Positions 8,951 through 18,082 of a stretch of 64,000 nucleotides of DNA are shown here, piece after piece (the stretch's first letter is position 1; each line of letters opens with the position of its first letter). The DNA is from Natrarchaeobaculum sulfurireducens (lineage in GTDB: Archaea > Halobacteriota > Halobacteria > Halobacteriales > Natrialbaceae): the NCBI RefSeq assembly GCF_003430825.1, contig NZ_CP024047.1, positions 2,232,001 to 2,296,000 on the forward strand. Direction: 5' to 3'. The notes under the pieces were generated by a model. It was not told where the DNA came from. It worked only from the letters and a program-made list of their open reading frames with translations, and did no database searches. The position numbers and the translations under genes were made by a program.

Positions 8951-9765
8951 GACTCGCCTCCATAGATCCTGATCTCGGTTTCTTCATCGTGGACCGAGAC
9001 GTCGTTCGATTCGTATGTGAACTCGAGTTCGGCCGATATGACGTCGTCGCCGTCGTCTAGTTTAGCGTAGTCGTACGTCCCGTCGGCTCCATCGACCTCG
9101 AGTTCGATATCCGAATACGACTCTCCGTCCTCGATGAGCGCAAGGGTGCTACAGTCTCCCTCAGTCGTCGCGTTGACGCTGCCGGTGAGGAGGTCAACTC
9201 GGACGTGTTCGCCGGTAATCTCACACGATTCGTCCACCACCTCGTAGCCGTCGGCCCCATTCCCTTCGATCTCCACCGTATCCGGGTCGTCATGGGTTCG
9301 GTTTGCCTCGACCGTGACGTTACCGTCCGCATCCAGTAACTCGACTTCGAAGTGGCCGAGTTCCTCGTCGCTTTCGTTGAAGTTGAGCTTCTCAGATTTC
9401 TGGTCGAGAAATACCGTTCCAGTGGTTGTATCCACCAATTCGACGTGAACGAACGCCGAGCGGCTGTTCGACGTCGTATTTCGGTACTCCGTATGAAGAC
9501 CGTCAGGGCCTTCTAGTGCACCCTCGAACGCGTCACTGCCAAAGCTTTCGTTATTGTTCACCTCCTTCCCCAGGGTAACGACCGCCGTCTCGAGTTCGTG
9601 CTCCGCCAGTTCGGCATCTGTCGTTGCCTGGCTCGTTCCACTCGAGGAAATCGTCTCCGTGTAGAGGACACCGTTAAAGACCACGACGATGCCGAGGATG
9701 ATGAACGCGAGCGCAATCGCGCCGATGAGTATGACCTGTCCGCGGCTGTGATCTGCAGTCACCAT
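8947..9765 (-). CDS. Prepilin-like protein of pilus operon
   Basis: 272 residues, the longest of the five small proteins. The N-terminus MVTADHSRG is followed by QVILIGAIALAFIILGIVV, a hydrophobic helix directly after Arg-Gly as in the neighbours. The remaining ~235 residues are acidic with many short Asn-x-Thr/Ser sequons (haloarchaeal pilins are often N-glycosylated) and two cysteines. It overlaps the upstream gene by 7 bases and the downstream one by 4. Probably the DUF7261 family (from memory). Inferred role: extracellular pilin-like subunit. Confidence 0.83.
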   Translation of the reverse strand: MVTADHSRGQVILIGAIALAFIILGIVVVFNGVLYTETISSSGTSQATTDAELAEHELETAVVTLGKEVNNNESFGSDAFEGALEGPDGLHTEYRNTTSNSRSAFVHVELVDTTTGTVFLDQKSEKLNFNESDEELGHFEVELLDADGNVTVEANRTHDDPDTVEIEGNGADGYEVVDESCEITGEHVRVDLLTGSVNATTEGDCSTLALIEDGESYSDIELEVDGADGTYDYAKLDDGDDVISAELEFTYESNDVSVHDEETEIRIYGGES

Positions 9766-10379
9766 AGTGTCACGCGCACCTCCACGACGTTGTAGAGCAT
9801 ATCCGAGTCGCTAGACCGGGGAATCGACCAGTCGTTGTCCTCATCGTAGTTTCTGAGCTGCTTCGATCCTGCCTCTTGGGTTTCATATAAGGTCACCGTG
9901 TAACTCGCAGTGACCGCATCGGACGACGGACTACCCTGGTAGACGAGCGTTCGCGTCTCGTGAGAACCTGTCTCGTTCGTGTAGTGGAGTTCGACGTTGT
10001 AACTCCATCCCCGTTCGGCGAAGCTCTGATTCAGAATATCACCGAGTGTGGAAACGTTACCAAAGTTCTCCGCCGAGTAGGTTTGATTTCCTTCGGGGCC
10101 GGTTTGGCCATCAGTTTCGTTAAAGCCACCTTCTCCGTCCCAGTTTCGGACTGTCTCCGAGAGATTCCCGTCCTGATCCGACACCACGAGCGCGTCCTGG
10201 GCCTCCTGTTGGACCTGCGACTGGATCGATCGATCCGCCAGCCCACCCGATGTCGGCGTGAGGACCACCGCCTGGAGCGCGAAGAGGACGGCCATCAACA
10301 CGACCATCGCGCCGATGAACCCTTCGAGCGTGAACGCCTGTCCGCGCTCTGACCCCGTCATATCCGGTTTTCGTTTCAT
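9759..10379 (-). CDS. Prepilin-like protein of pilus operon
   Basis: 206 residues. The N-terminal region is basic (MKRKPDMTGSERG) and leads into QAFTLEGFIGAMVVLMAVL. The FTLEGF segment with Glu five residues after the Gly resembles the Glu-5 arrangement of bacterial type IV pilins and pseudopilins, an unusually clear pilin-like mark in this set. The rest is an acidic domain with several NxT/S sequons. One base separates it from the upstream gene and it overlaps the next by 7 bases. Probably the DUF7288 family (from memory). Confidence 0.83.
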   Translation of the reverse strand: MKRKPDMTGSERGQAFTLEGFIGAMVVLMAVLFALQAVVLTPTSGGLADRSIQSQVQQEAQDALVVSDQDGNLSETVRNWDGEGGFNETDGQTGPEGNQTYSAENFGNVSTLGDILNQSFAERGWSYNVELHYTNETGSHETRTLVYQGSPSSDAVTASYTVTLYETQEAGSKQLRNYDEDNDWSIPRSSDSDMLYNVVEVRVTLW

Positions 10380-10380
10380 A

Positions 10381-10911
10381 TTACCATACCCTCACGACGA
10401 GTCTGCAAGCCGGATCGCACTCGGTTTCGTACTCATCGACCGTCACGGTTCGGGCCGCACTCGCTGCGGCTTGTGAATCGTACTCCGGGCCCAGAGCGAG
10501 ATCGTCGTCGACCGACCGTGTCTCGTTTTCCTCGAGTTCCTGAACAGTGACGTTGACACGGTCGAACTCGTGACCGGCATCGTCGGCTCGGATGCCAAGT
10601 TCGTCACTCGGGTTGTCGTCCAACGCCTTGAACGCCGTTTTATCGAGGTCGTTTGCGGTTCCACTCGAGGCGTCAGCGACGATCCGGTCGGCGATTCGAT
10701 CGGCCTGGGCTGTCTCCGCCCCGCCGACGGAGGAGTCGTACGGCGTCAGCATCGATGGGAGGAAGGCAAAAACGAACGCCACCGCCAGAATGAAGATGCC
10801 GATGCCGATGGCGAAATCTTGGGTCGTCTGTGCCCGCTCGTCGAGTCCGACGGCGATGGTTCTCCGCCTCCGTAGGCCGTCGTCGTGTCCAGACGTCGAT
10901 TGTCGTGTCAT
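10381..10911 (-). CDS. Prepilin-like protein of pilus operon
   Basis: 176 residues from an ATG one base after the pilC-type stop codon; an ATG 11 codons further upstream would overlap pilC and is less likely. A basic leader of ~30 residues ends in DERA, followed by QTTQDFAIGIGIFILAVAF, one hydrophobic helix, then an acidic domain ending with two cysteines (ECDPACR) close to the C-terminus. It is the first of five small coupled genes after the PilC-like platform gene. Probably the DUF7287 family (from memory). Confidence 0.83.
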   Translation of the reverse strand: MTRQSTSGHDDGLRRRRTIAVGLDERAQTTQDFAIGIGIFILAVAFVFAFLPSMLTPYDSSVGGAETAQADRIADRIVADASSGTANDLDKTAFKALDDNPSDELGIRADDAGHEFDRVNVTVQELEENETRSVDDDLALGPEYDSQAAASAARTVTVDEYETECDPACRLVVRVW

Positions 10912-10912
10912 A

Positions 10913-12976
10913 TCAGGCCACCACTGCCCAGCCGACGAGCGCAATCGTCGCCAGCGCGATCACGTACTTCAGCCCACTCAACACGTCGGCGTCGCGAATG
11001 TATCCACAGATGAAGCCAGCGAGGATCCCCTGAAGGGTGATCGCGTGGAAGAACAACGTCGAGAGCAAGTCGACCTGGATATTATCGGCCATGTCCGCGT
11101 CCGCGAGTCCGCCAGCATCCCCTCCGGCATCGGTGTCCGTCTCCGCTGGCTCGAGTCCGGACATCGTATCGATGAACTGCGTCTGGAGGATCGCGATCAC
11201 CGCCAGAACGGTCAGGAACGTCATAATGATGATGACGACCTGCATGCGCGTCCGTGACTTGCGCTCACGTTCGATGTCGTCATGATTTTCGCTGGCGCGG
11301 GCGGCCGTCCGGAGGACGGCAGAAATCTGGTTCGACGCTTCCTGGGCCTCCGTGATCAGCCGCGTGGTCCGGGCGAGCCGTGGGATGTGGTACTTGTTGT
11401 TGAACTCGATGAGCGCCTCTTTCAGGCTCGTCCCGTAGTTGACCTTCGTGTGCATCATCTCGAACTCACGAGCGAGCTTGCCACTCGTCGTCTCTGCGAC
11501 GGCTTGCAGCGACTCGAGCAGAGTCAGTCCGGTGTCGTTCGAACTCGAGAGTTTTCGGAGGTCTTCTGAGAGCTGGCCGACGACGGCAGTTCTGTGGCGC
11601 ACGTTCCACTCTCTAAATATCGACAGCGGAACCGCGATGACGTACAGTGGGACGTAGACGTAAATGAACGTCCCCCAGACGGGATTTGCGATCATCCCGC
11701 TCCACGAGGTCGGGACGGAGGTGAGCATAATGGCCGTCGCGACGAGGACGAGTGAGACCGGCACCGTTACTACGAGGGTGTACAGCGGGTTATCCCGGAA
11801 GAAGATGTGTGGTCTCCGCAGTACCTCCATCGTCTCGTAGGTCCCTTCGCGGTTTTTGATCCGGTCGAAGACGCTGTGCTCGCCGGTGAACTGCCGGACG
11901 AGTCCGAGGTCGAGGACACCGCCATCCCGTTCGGCGTCGACTCGGCGATCGGTCCCGCCCATCGAGAGGTAGCCATCCCCTGGCTCGTCGTGTTTGACGG
12001 TCGAAACCAGGACGAGAAACCCGATTCCGGTCAACGGGATGAGCGCGTACACCGTCAGATAGAGCATCTCGTTGGTGACGTCCGCCTGGGGCATCATCTG
12101 CATGACGACCATGATGATGATCAACAACAGCGGGAACAGCGAGAGCGTCATGTACATTTCGCCGAACAACTCGAGCGTATCGAGCGTGAGTTCCTGTTCC
12201 TGTTTTGCGGTTCGCATGTGGAGTTCTTTCTTGTCCTCGAGGAAACTCTGCATATCACCGCCGCTGTTGACGATCGAAAGCATGTCCGTCAAAAACTGCG
12301 AAAGTTCGTCACTCGGCGTCTCGAGAGCCTGCTTACGGATCGCCGTCCGGTAATCGACGTCGAAGTACTCGGTCTCTTTGACGATGCTCTGGAACTCCTT
12401 TGCGACCTCGCCGTACGTGTCGTCGGCCTGGGCCATCGCCTCGATGATCTCGAGTTGGTTCAGTCCACCTACCGACAGGGCGTACATAAACGAAACGGAG
12501 TCCGTGAGCAACATGTTGATCTCGCGCTTTCGAGCGGACGCACGCGAGTAGGGGATCGCCACGAGCGAGCCAAAACCCAGCCCGAACCCAATAGTACCGA
12601 ACACGAGGCCGATTCCGAGTATCAACGCGGGAATCCGAACCGCCTCGATGATCTCGAGCACCGTTTCGCTTCCGACCGGGACCCCGATCAGGTGGTCGAT
12701 CTGGATGAATCCGGTCCCGAATAGCCCGTAGCCGAGCAACAGTCCGAGTAGCCACAGTACGAGTCCGCTGATGACCCCGACGCCGAGTGCCCGTGAGAGG
12801 TACAGTTCGACCGTATCCGTCATCCGGGCCTGGGCGAGTTTTGTCTCGACGTCAGAGACGAACTCACTGTCTTCGTCGAACGCCCGGTCGTACAGCGGGT
12901 AAAACAGCTCGCCGAGTGCGTCGGAACTCGCGGACATCCCACCCGCAGCTGATCGGTCGTCTGTTTGTAAGCTCAT
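10913..12976 (-). CDS. Type IV pilus platform protein (PilC/TadC/ArlJ-like)
   Basis: 687 residues with two type II secretion F domains (about 160-340 and 480-640), each flanked by hydrophobic transmembrane segments; the C-terminus is membrane-embedded. This is the inner-membrane platform protein that pairs with the PilB ATPase to assemble pilin subunits in archaeal type IV pili. Its ATG overlaps the stop of the ATPase gene by 4 bases, so the two are translated together. The double F-domain layout and ~690-residue length are typical for haloarchaeal PilC and distinguish it from the motor protein ArlJ (FlaJ). Substrate pilins are probably the five small proteins downstream. Confidence 0.92.
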   Translation of the reverse strand: MSLQTDDRSAAGGMSASSDALGELFYPLYDRAFDEDSEFVSDVETKLAQARMTDTVELYLSRALGVGVISGLVLWLLGLLLGYGLFGTGFIQIDHLIGVPVGSETVLEIIEAVRIPALILGIGLVFGTIGFGLGFGSLVAIPYSRASARKREINMLLTDSVSFMYALSVGGLNQLEIIEAMAQADDTYGEVAKEFQSIVKETEYFDVDYRTAIRKQALETPSDELSQFLTDMLSIVNSGGDMQSFLEDKKELHMRTAKQEQELTLDTLELFGEMYMTLSLFPLLLIIIMVVMQMMPQADVTNEMLYLTVYALIPLTGIGFLVLVSTVKHDEPGDGYLSMGGTDRRVDAERDGGVLDLGLVRQFTGEHSVFDRIKNREGTYETMEVLRRPHIFFRDNPLYTLVVTVPVSLVLVATAIMLTSVPTSWSGMIANPVWGTFIYVYVPLYVIAVPLSIFREWNVRHRTAVVGQLSEDLRKLSSSNDTGLTLLESLQAVAETTSGKLAREFEMMHTKVNYGTSLKEALIEFNNKYHIPRLARTTRLITEAQEASNQISAVLRTAARASENHDDIERERKSRTRMQVVIIIMTFLTVLAVIAILQTQFIDTMSGLEPAETDTDAGGDAGGLADADMADNIQVDLLSTLFFHAITLQGILAGFICGYIRDADVLSGLKYVIALATIALVGWAVVA

Positions 12977-15900
12977 GCGTCTCGGTCCTCGTCGTCCACG
13001 GCTTCCTCGCCGGCCTCGTTGTCTCTGTCACTGGCAAAAATCGAATCCGCCGTCGCCTCGCTCGCGTCGGAGAACAGCGATCCGCCGTCCTCGTCGTCAC
13101 TCGCGCCGGTCTGGCTTTCACTGAACGGCGACTCTGACTGGGAGCCGAATACGGAGTCGGTATCGGGGTCCCGGCCCGACACGGTGGCTGGATCGGTACC
13201 CTCGGGTTTGGGGCTGGAGCGGTTCTGGTCTGGCTCCGAGTCTGTTTCGTGATCGGGCTCCGAGTCGATATCGTGGGCTTCGTCGAACTCGTGGACGACG
13301 TTGTCTTTCGGTTCGTCCTCATCAAGACGACTCGACACGTTCTCGAGGGCGTTATCCCCCGCTTTTTGCTCGGCTCCCGAGGGGGTATCGGCCGTCTCGT
13401 CTTGCCCCTCTTGTGAGAGTGGCTCTGCCACTTCGGCTGACGTCTCTGTCGATCGATCGTTCGAGTCTGTCGCCCCATCGCTCAAGAGGCTGTCTGCCCC
13501 GTCAGGATCTAACTCGTCGCGTTTAGCTCCGTCTCGAGAAGGTCCGAGTTCGCCGTCATCGGTTTCGTCCGTCCCGCGTTCGCGCGAGCCCACCTCTTCG
13601 AGATCGGGTTCCATCTCGGCCTGTTGGCCGGGATCGGTCGGTCCCGCTTCCTCGGCCGCCGATCCATCGCGCTCAGAGCGTGGGTCGAACACCGCCTCGA
13701 GTTTCCCGTCTGGGAACATCGATCCGGCATCGCTCGTGGCCGACGACTCATCGGTGTCGTCGAGGTCGGAGATCGTTTCCAGCGTGTCTCCCATGTCGTC
13801 GAACAGTGTGTCGAGTTCCGCCGTCTCCGCCTCGATCGTATCGGCAGTGTCGTCGGCTGCGACCGCTGGCAGTGGATCAGGATCGTCTGCGTCGGATTCG
13901 CCGTCAGCGGCGGGATCGAGCGCATTTGCGTCCGATTCTGCTTCGGCAACCGGTTCGCCTGCATCGGCGTCGGCAGCGTCGAAGTCGCCGTCGTCGGTCA
14001 ACCAAGCTGGCTGCTCGTCGTCCGCCTGCTCCGTCGAGAACGTGGTGGCATCGTCGAACTCCCAGCCGTCGTCACCGAACTCGCTGTCGAAGTCGAATCC
14101 GTCGGCTTCGTCGTCTTGCTCGACGTCGATCGGCTCTTCTTCCTCGACGTCGCCGAGTGCACTCGAGAGGCCACTCGGGGTCTTTCCACGGAACTCCTCG
14201 AACAGCGACTCTTCGGCGCGCTCGAGGAGGTCCGTCGAGAGGTTGTAGGTCTCCGTCGTGGCGTCGGGACGCGGGACGAGCGCTTCTTTCTCCGGGTCGA
14301 CGTCGATCAGGACGCTCTCCATCTCACGGAGGTCCTCGAGACTCTCCTCTAAGTCTCCGTTGGCGATGAGCGTCAGAATCGTCTCGGGGTCGTTGATAAA
14401 CGCCTGGACGGTCGCGGCCACTTCTGCGTACGTGTTCAGGCCGTTTTTGATCAGGTACGCGAGAATGACCTCTCGTTTGAACAGTTCGTGCTCGAGTTTC
14501 TCGCGGTTCCAGCCGCGATCGAACCGGATCTCCTCTAGGGTGTTCGAGTCGCCCATTTTGAGGAACTCGTCGGTCTCGGCTTGCCACTGGTAGACGTCCT
14601 GGACGTTGATTTCGTCGTGTTCGGCCTCGTAGTGGTTGATCTCGGTGAGCGACTTGTTCCGGCGGACTTTCCGGCCTTGCACCCGCGTCTGGGTCTGGAT
14701 CGAGACGAGATCCAGCGCAGTGAACATCGTCTTCGAGACGTTGATCGGGTCCGTCGTGAATCGTTTCAGGACCTCGTCGACGGAGTCGGCGTGGAAGGTG
14801 GTGTAAGTCGTGTGGCCGGTCGACATGACCTGGAACAGCGTTCGACCTTCCTCACCACGGATCTCACCCATGACGATGTAGTCGGGTCGCTGGCGGAGTG
14901 CGGCCTCGAGCAGGTCGAACTCGTCGACGTCGCCCTGCTCGTCGTCGGAGAACGACGGCCGGGTAACGCTCGCGATCCAGTTACGCTGTGGAAGTTCGAC
15001 CTCGCGGGTGTCTTCGATGGAGACGATCTTCGCGCTCGAGGGAATAAACAGCGAGACCGCGTTCAGCGAGGTCGTCTTCCCGGATGCGGTACCTCCGGCG
15101 AAGATCAGGCTCTTGTGGTTCTCGATGGCGAGCCAGAGGAACGCCATCTCGTCCAGGGAGAAGGTGTTCCAGTTGATGAGGTCGATCGGGGTGAACGGAA
15201 CGTCCTTGAACTGACGGATGGTGTAGTTGGTACCGTGATCGGAGACTTCCTTGCCGAGGGTCAACTGGGCACGCGAGCCGTCGGGCAACGTCGCGTCGAC
15301 CTGGGGCAGTCGCTTGCTGATCCCCTTGCCAGAGCGCTGGGCGAGTTTGACGACGAAGTCGTCGAGTTCGTCCTCGCCGTGGTAGATGTTGCTGATGATC
15401 TGTTCGTACTCGGAGTGATAGACGAAGACTGGCGAGTTGTACCCGTCACAGGAGATGTCCTCGACGTTGATGTCGTGTTTGATGCCGTCGATCCGCTCGT
15501 AGCCGATGAAGTCGCGTTTGAGCAGGTACAGCAGTTTTTCGACCTGATACTCGTTCAGTGTGTCCGGATCTTCCGCGAGAAGTATCGGTTCCGGCCGAAC
15601 CTCGATGCCCTCGAGTTCGGTTCCTGTAACGGTTTCGTCGTCGGCGTCGTCCGTTTCGTCGTCGGCAAACATCGACTTCACCGACTCGAGCAATCCGTCG
15701 CCTATCGGACTGGCCGTCTTCTCGAAGAGGTCGTATCGCTTCAGCAGACGCCGCGTTTCGTCTTCGATGACCGACCGACGGCCGTCCTCACTGGCTTTTT
15801 CCTTGATTCCCTCGTCGGAATACTTGATCGCCGTCCGGAGCTTCCCGGAGAGAAACTCGGTAAGTTCAGTTTCGATCTCGTTTACGTACGGCTCGATGAC

Positions 15901-16725
15901 GTAGTACTTCTTCTCGTTTTCCTTCTCTGAGTGGAAGATGACGACGTAGGCGTACGGTTTGTTTACCCAGTAGCGTTCGACCTCGCGGTAGTGGGTCTTC
16001 TTCTCGAGCGGAACGGCCTTCTCGAGGTCGTACCGGTTAGACACGGTCGTGGTCCCGTCGGCATTGGAGAAGAACTCGTCTTCATCCAGTTCGTCCTGGA
16101 CGTTGACCGTTCGCTCGTCGACGACATCGGCCAACGCCGACGCTGCGCTGCCGGCTTGGGCGAGACGACGTTCGGTTTCGTCGGGATCGAATCCGAGCGC
16201 AGATTTGTCGTCGTGTGGGACGATCTCGCCGTTTTTGTCTCGGGGTCGGCTCCCGTCGTCGTCGTAGTAGTACTCCCATTTGTAGTGTTCCCAGGTCCAG
16301 ACGTCTTTGACGACCGGTGTCGTCTCGGGGTCGACGTACTCGAGAAAGCGATCTTCGAGGACGTCCCGGTTGTCACCGGCGATAGGTAACACCCACTCCT
16401 CGAGCTCGTCCGGGTGAAAACCCAGATACGGTTCGGGGTCGAACGAGACGTCGTCCCAGTCGTCGCCGCTCGGAACCGTCGGTTCGGTTCCCTCGTCGGT
16501 GTCGAGTCCCAGTTGCTCCTCCGGCTCTGGACCCGATGGATACAGCTCGGACACCTCGTCTCCGTGTCCGTGATCCTCCATAAACTCAGCCCACGTGTAC
16601 GTACCGACACGGACGCGACGACGTAAGTCGGCAGCACTGTCTTTCGCCTCCTCCGACGCTGAGTCAGACGCCTCGCCCTCCGAAAAGTCCCCGGCGTCTG
16701 ACTGGTCGGCCTCATCAATAGCCAT
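12973..16725 (-). CDS. Type II/IV secretion ATPase (PilB-like) with long acidic tail
   Basis: 1250 residues from ATG (MAIDEADQ); a GTG seven codons upstream is the alternative. The N-terminal ~490 residues are acidic and regulatory. The ATPase core has a Walker A (GGTASGKTT, Lys550), an Asp box (IVSIEDTREVELPQR) and a Walker B (DYIVMGEIRGEE, near 617). It powers pilin polymerisation with the adjacent PilC-type protein. From about residue 850 to the end there are some 400 residues of low-complexity Asp/Glu/Ser/Thr sequence with no recognisable domain, much longer than a normal PilB end. A T-rich stretch (16748-16760) about 29 bases upstream may be its TATA box. First gene of a seven-gene operon. 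Confidence 0.92.
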   Translation of the reverse strand: MAIDEADQSDAGDFSEGEASDSASEEAKDSAADLRRRVRVGTYTWAEFMEDHGHGDEVSELYPSGPEPEEQLGLDTDEGTEPTVPSGDDWDDVSFDPEPYLGFHPDELEEWVLPIAGDNRDVLEDRFLEYVDPETTPVVKDVWTWEHYKWEYYYDDDGSRPRDKNGEIVPHDDKSALGFDPDETERRLAQAGSAASALADVVDERTVNVQDELDEDEFFSNADGTTTVSNRYDLEKAVPLEKKTHYREVERYWVNKPYAYVVIFHSEKENEKKYYVIEPYVNEIETELTEFLSGKLRTAIKYSDEGIKEKASEDGRRSVIEDETRRLLKRYDLFEKTASPIGDGLLESVKSMFADDETDDADDETVTGTELEGIEVRPEPILLAEDPDTLNEYQVEKLLYLLKRDFIGYERIDGIKHDINVEDISCDGYNSPVFVYHSEYEQIISNIYHGEDELDDFVVKLAQRSGKGISKRLPQVDATLPDGSRAQLTLGKEVSDHGTNYTIRQFKDVPFTPIDLINWNTFSLDEMAFLWLAIENHKSLIFAGGTASGKTTSLNAVSLFIPSSAKIVSIEDTREVELPQRNWIASVTRPSFSDDEQGDVDEFDLLEAALRQRPDYIVMGEIRGEEGRTLFQVMSTGHTTYTTFHADSVDEVLKRFTTDPINVSKTMFTALDLVSIQTQTRVQGRKVRRNKSLTEINHYEAEHDEINVQDVYQWQAETDEFLKMGDSNTLEEIRFDRGWNREKLEHELFKREVILAYLIKNGLNTYAEVAATVQAFINDPETILTLIANGDLEESLEDLREMESVLIDVDPEKEALVPRPDATTETYNLSTDLLERAEESLFEEFRGKTPSGLSSALGDVEEEEPIDVEQDDEADGFDFDSEFGDDGWEFDDATTFSTEQADDEQPAWLTDDGDFDAADADAGEPVAEAESDANALDPAADGESDADDPDPLPAVAADDTADTIEAETAELDTLFDDMGDTLETISDLDDTDESSATSDAGSMFPDGKLEAVFDPRSERDGSAAEEAGPTDPGQQAEMEPDLEEVGSRERGTDETDDGELGPSRDGAKRDELDPDGADSLLSDGATDSNDRSTETSAEVAEPLSQEGQDETADTPSGAEQKAGDNALENVSSRLDEDEPKDNVVHEFDEAHDIDSEPDHETDSEPDQNRSSPKPEGTDPATVSGRDPDTDSVFGSQSESPFSESQTGASDDEDGGSLFSDASEATADSIFASDRDNEAGEEAVDDEDRDA

Positions 16726-17132
16726 TGGATTTAACCAGACACCCACCCTTCAAAAAATTCATGTGCTGGCTACCAGTTCTGATAATCACTTCACGCAACA
16801 GATCACCCGTTTGCTAACCGAGCGAAATTCTATAGTACCGTCACTATCCCGGACGTGTCGCTGTTGGCTACAGGGATTGGTTAACTCATTATACGCTAAT
16901 TTTAATTGTGAAATTTACTCCCTAATTCGACCAAACTATTGACAGACTTACATTTCGTCGAGGACGAACCACGTTGGGTCAACATCTGCGGCCCGACGCT
17001 GAAACTGCGGGGCGATCACGGCCACTCTATCGGTACTCCGTTTCGTCGATCACCGAGATCACAGCCTTCAGTCTGTGAACGGGTTCGTTCGACGGTATAG
17101 TTTGATGTATGCTGACTCACCACTCATGGGTA
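16726..17132. other. Divergent intergenic region, AT-rich
   Basis: About 400 bases between the divergently transcribed pilus ATPase and the short-chain dehydrogenase. The middle (roughly 16890-16960) is far more AT-rich than its surroundings and contains several TTAATT-like stretches that could serve as promoters. A short inverted repeat TTCGTC-gag-GACGAA lies near 16970. I see no convincing gene; the open stretch near 16939-17100 lacks an ATG or GTG start and has no recognisable motif. Confidence 0.5.
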
Positions 17133-17900
17133 ATGAGCGAGCTATTCGATCTCGAGGGACAGACTGCGATCGTCACCGGTGGTGGACGTGGCATCGGACG
17201 GGCGATTTCGGTCGAACTGGCGAACAATGGTGCTACCGTCGTCCCGACCGCTCGGTCGACCACAGAAATCGAAGCCGTCGCCGAACGAATCGCCGACGAC
17301 GGCGGTGAGGCCCTCGCGATCAGTGCCGACGTAACCGATCCAGCCGCCGTTGCGAACGTGGTCGGTGAGACCGTCGAGACGTTCGGTGGCGTCGATGTCG
17401 TCGTCAACAACGCCGGATTCAATCCGGCCGACGCACTTGGTCGCCCCGAGACTGTCTCGAAAGAGAGCCTCGAGCGCGTTCTCGACGTCAACCTCACGGG
17501 CGCGTACGAGGTAACGACGGCTGCCGCAGAGCCCCTCCTCGAGAGCGACAATGGAGTGGTGATCAACGTTGCGAGCGTGGGCGGGGTCGTCGGTCTCCCA
17601 CGCCAACACCCGTACGTTGCCTCGAAACACGGCCTGGTTGGGCTCACCAGAAGCATGGCGCTCGACTGGGCACCGGACGTTCGAGTCAACGCCGTCGCAC
17701 CCGGCTACGTCTCGACGGAGCTCACTGAAGAACTCGAGGCGGACGACGGGCTCAGGCGATCGATCCTCGAGCGAACCCCACTGAATCGGTTCGCAGACCC
17801 TGAGGAAGTCGCTGGCCCGGTCGTCTTCCTCGCGAGCGACGCGGCGCGTTTCGTCACCGGGACCTGTCTCTCGGTGGACGGTGGTTGGACGGCGAGATGA
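17133..17900 (+). CDS. Short-chain dehydrogenase/reductase (FabG-like)
   Basis: 255 residues. Classical SDR: cofactor motif TGGGRGIG near residue 15, NNAG near 92, catalytic Ser in NVASVGG near 145 and the Tyr-x3-Lys pair in PYVASKHG near 158-162, followed by the VNAVAPGYV segment. These enzymes oxidise or reduce hydroxy/oxo groups with NAD(P); substrate is not evident. An ATG eight codons upstream (17109) is an alternative start. The neighbouring acyl-CoA dehydrogenase on the same strand suggests lipid or CoA-ester metabolism, so a 3-oxoacyl reductase or hydroxyacyl-CoA dehydrogenase role is possible. Confidence 0.9.
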   Translation: MSELFDLEGQTAIVTGGGRGIGRAISVELANNGATVVPTARSTTEIEAVAERIADDGGEALAISADVTDPAAVANVVGETVETFGGVDVVVNNAGFNPADALGRPETVSKESLERVLDVNLTGAYEVTTAAAEPLLESDNGVVINVASVGGVVGLPRQHPYVASKHGLVGLTRSMALDWAPDVRVNAVAPGYVSTELTEELEADDGLRRSILERTPLNRFADPEEVAGPVVFLASDAARFVTGTCLSVDGGWTAR

Positions 17901-18082
17901 CGTCCGGCTCGTCGGGCCCGTATTAGTAGTCGGGCGTGTCCACACCTGTTCGAGCCTTTCCGAAAGCTAATTTTGTAAGCTATTGGCGCATTTAACCCAA
18001 ACAACGTTAAAAATATTACTCTCGTTCTTCCAGGCTGGGAGTAGCCACCGATCCTTTGATCCGGCCGTGAGTTCGCGTTTGT

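Noticed and set aside
13301-14248. Serine-rich plus-strand reading frame
   Set aside because: It is the complement of the acidic tail of the PilB-type ATPase, where GAx codons give Ser-rich antisense frames.
16939-17100. Open plus-strand stretch in the AT-rich intergenic region
   Set aside because: No ATG or GTG start and no motif; looks like chance.
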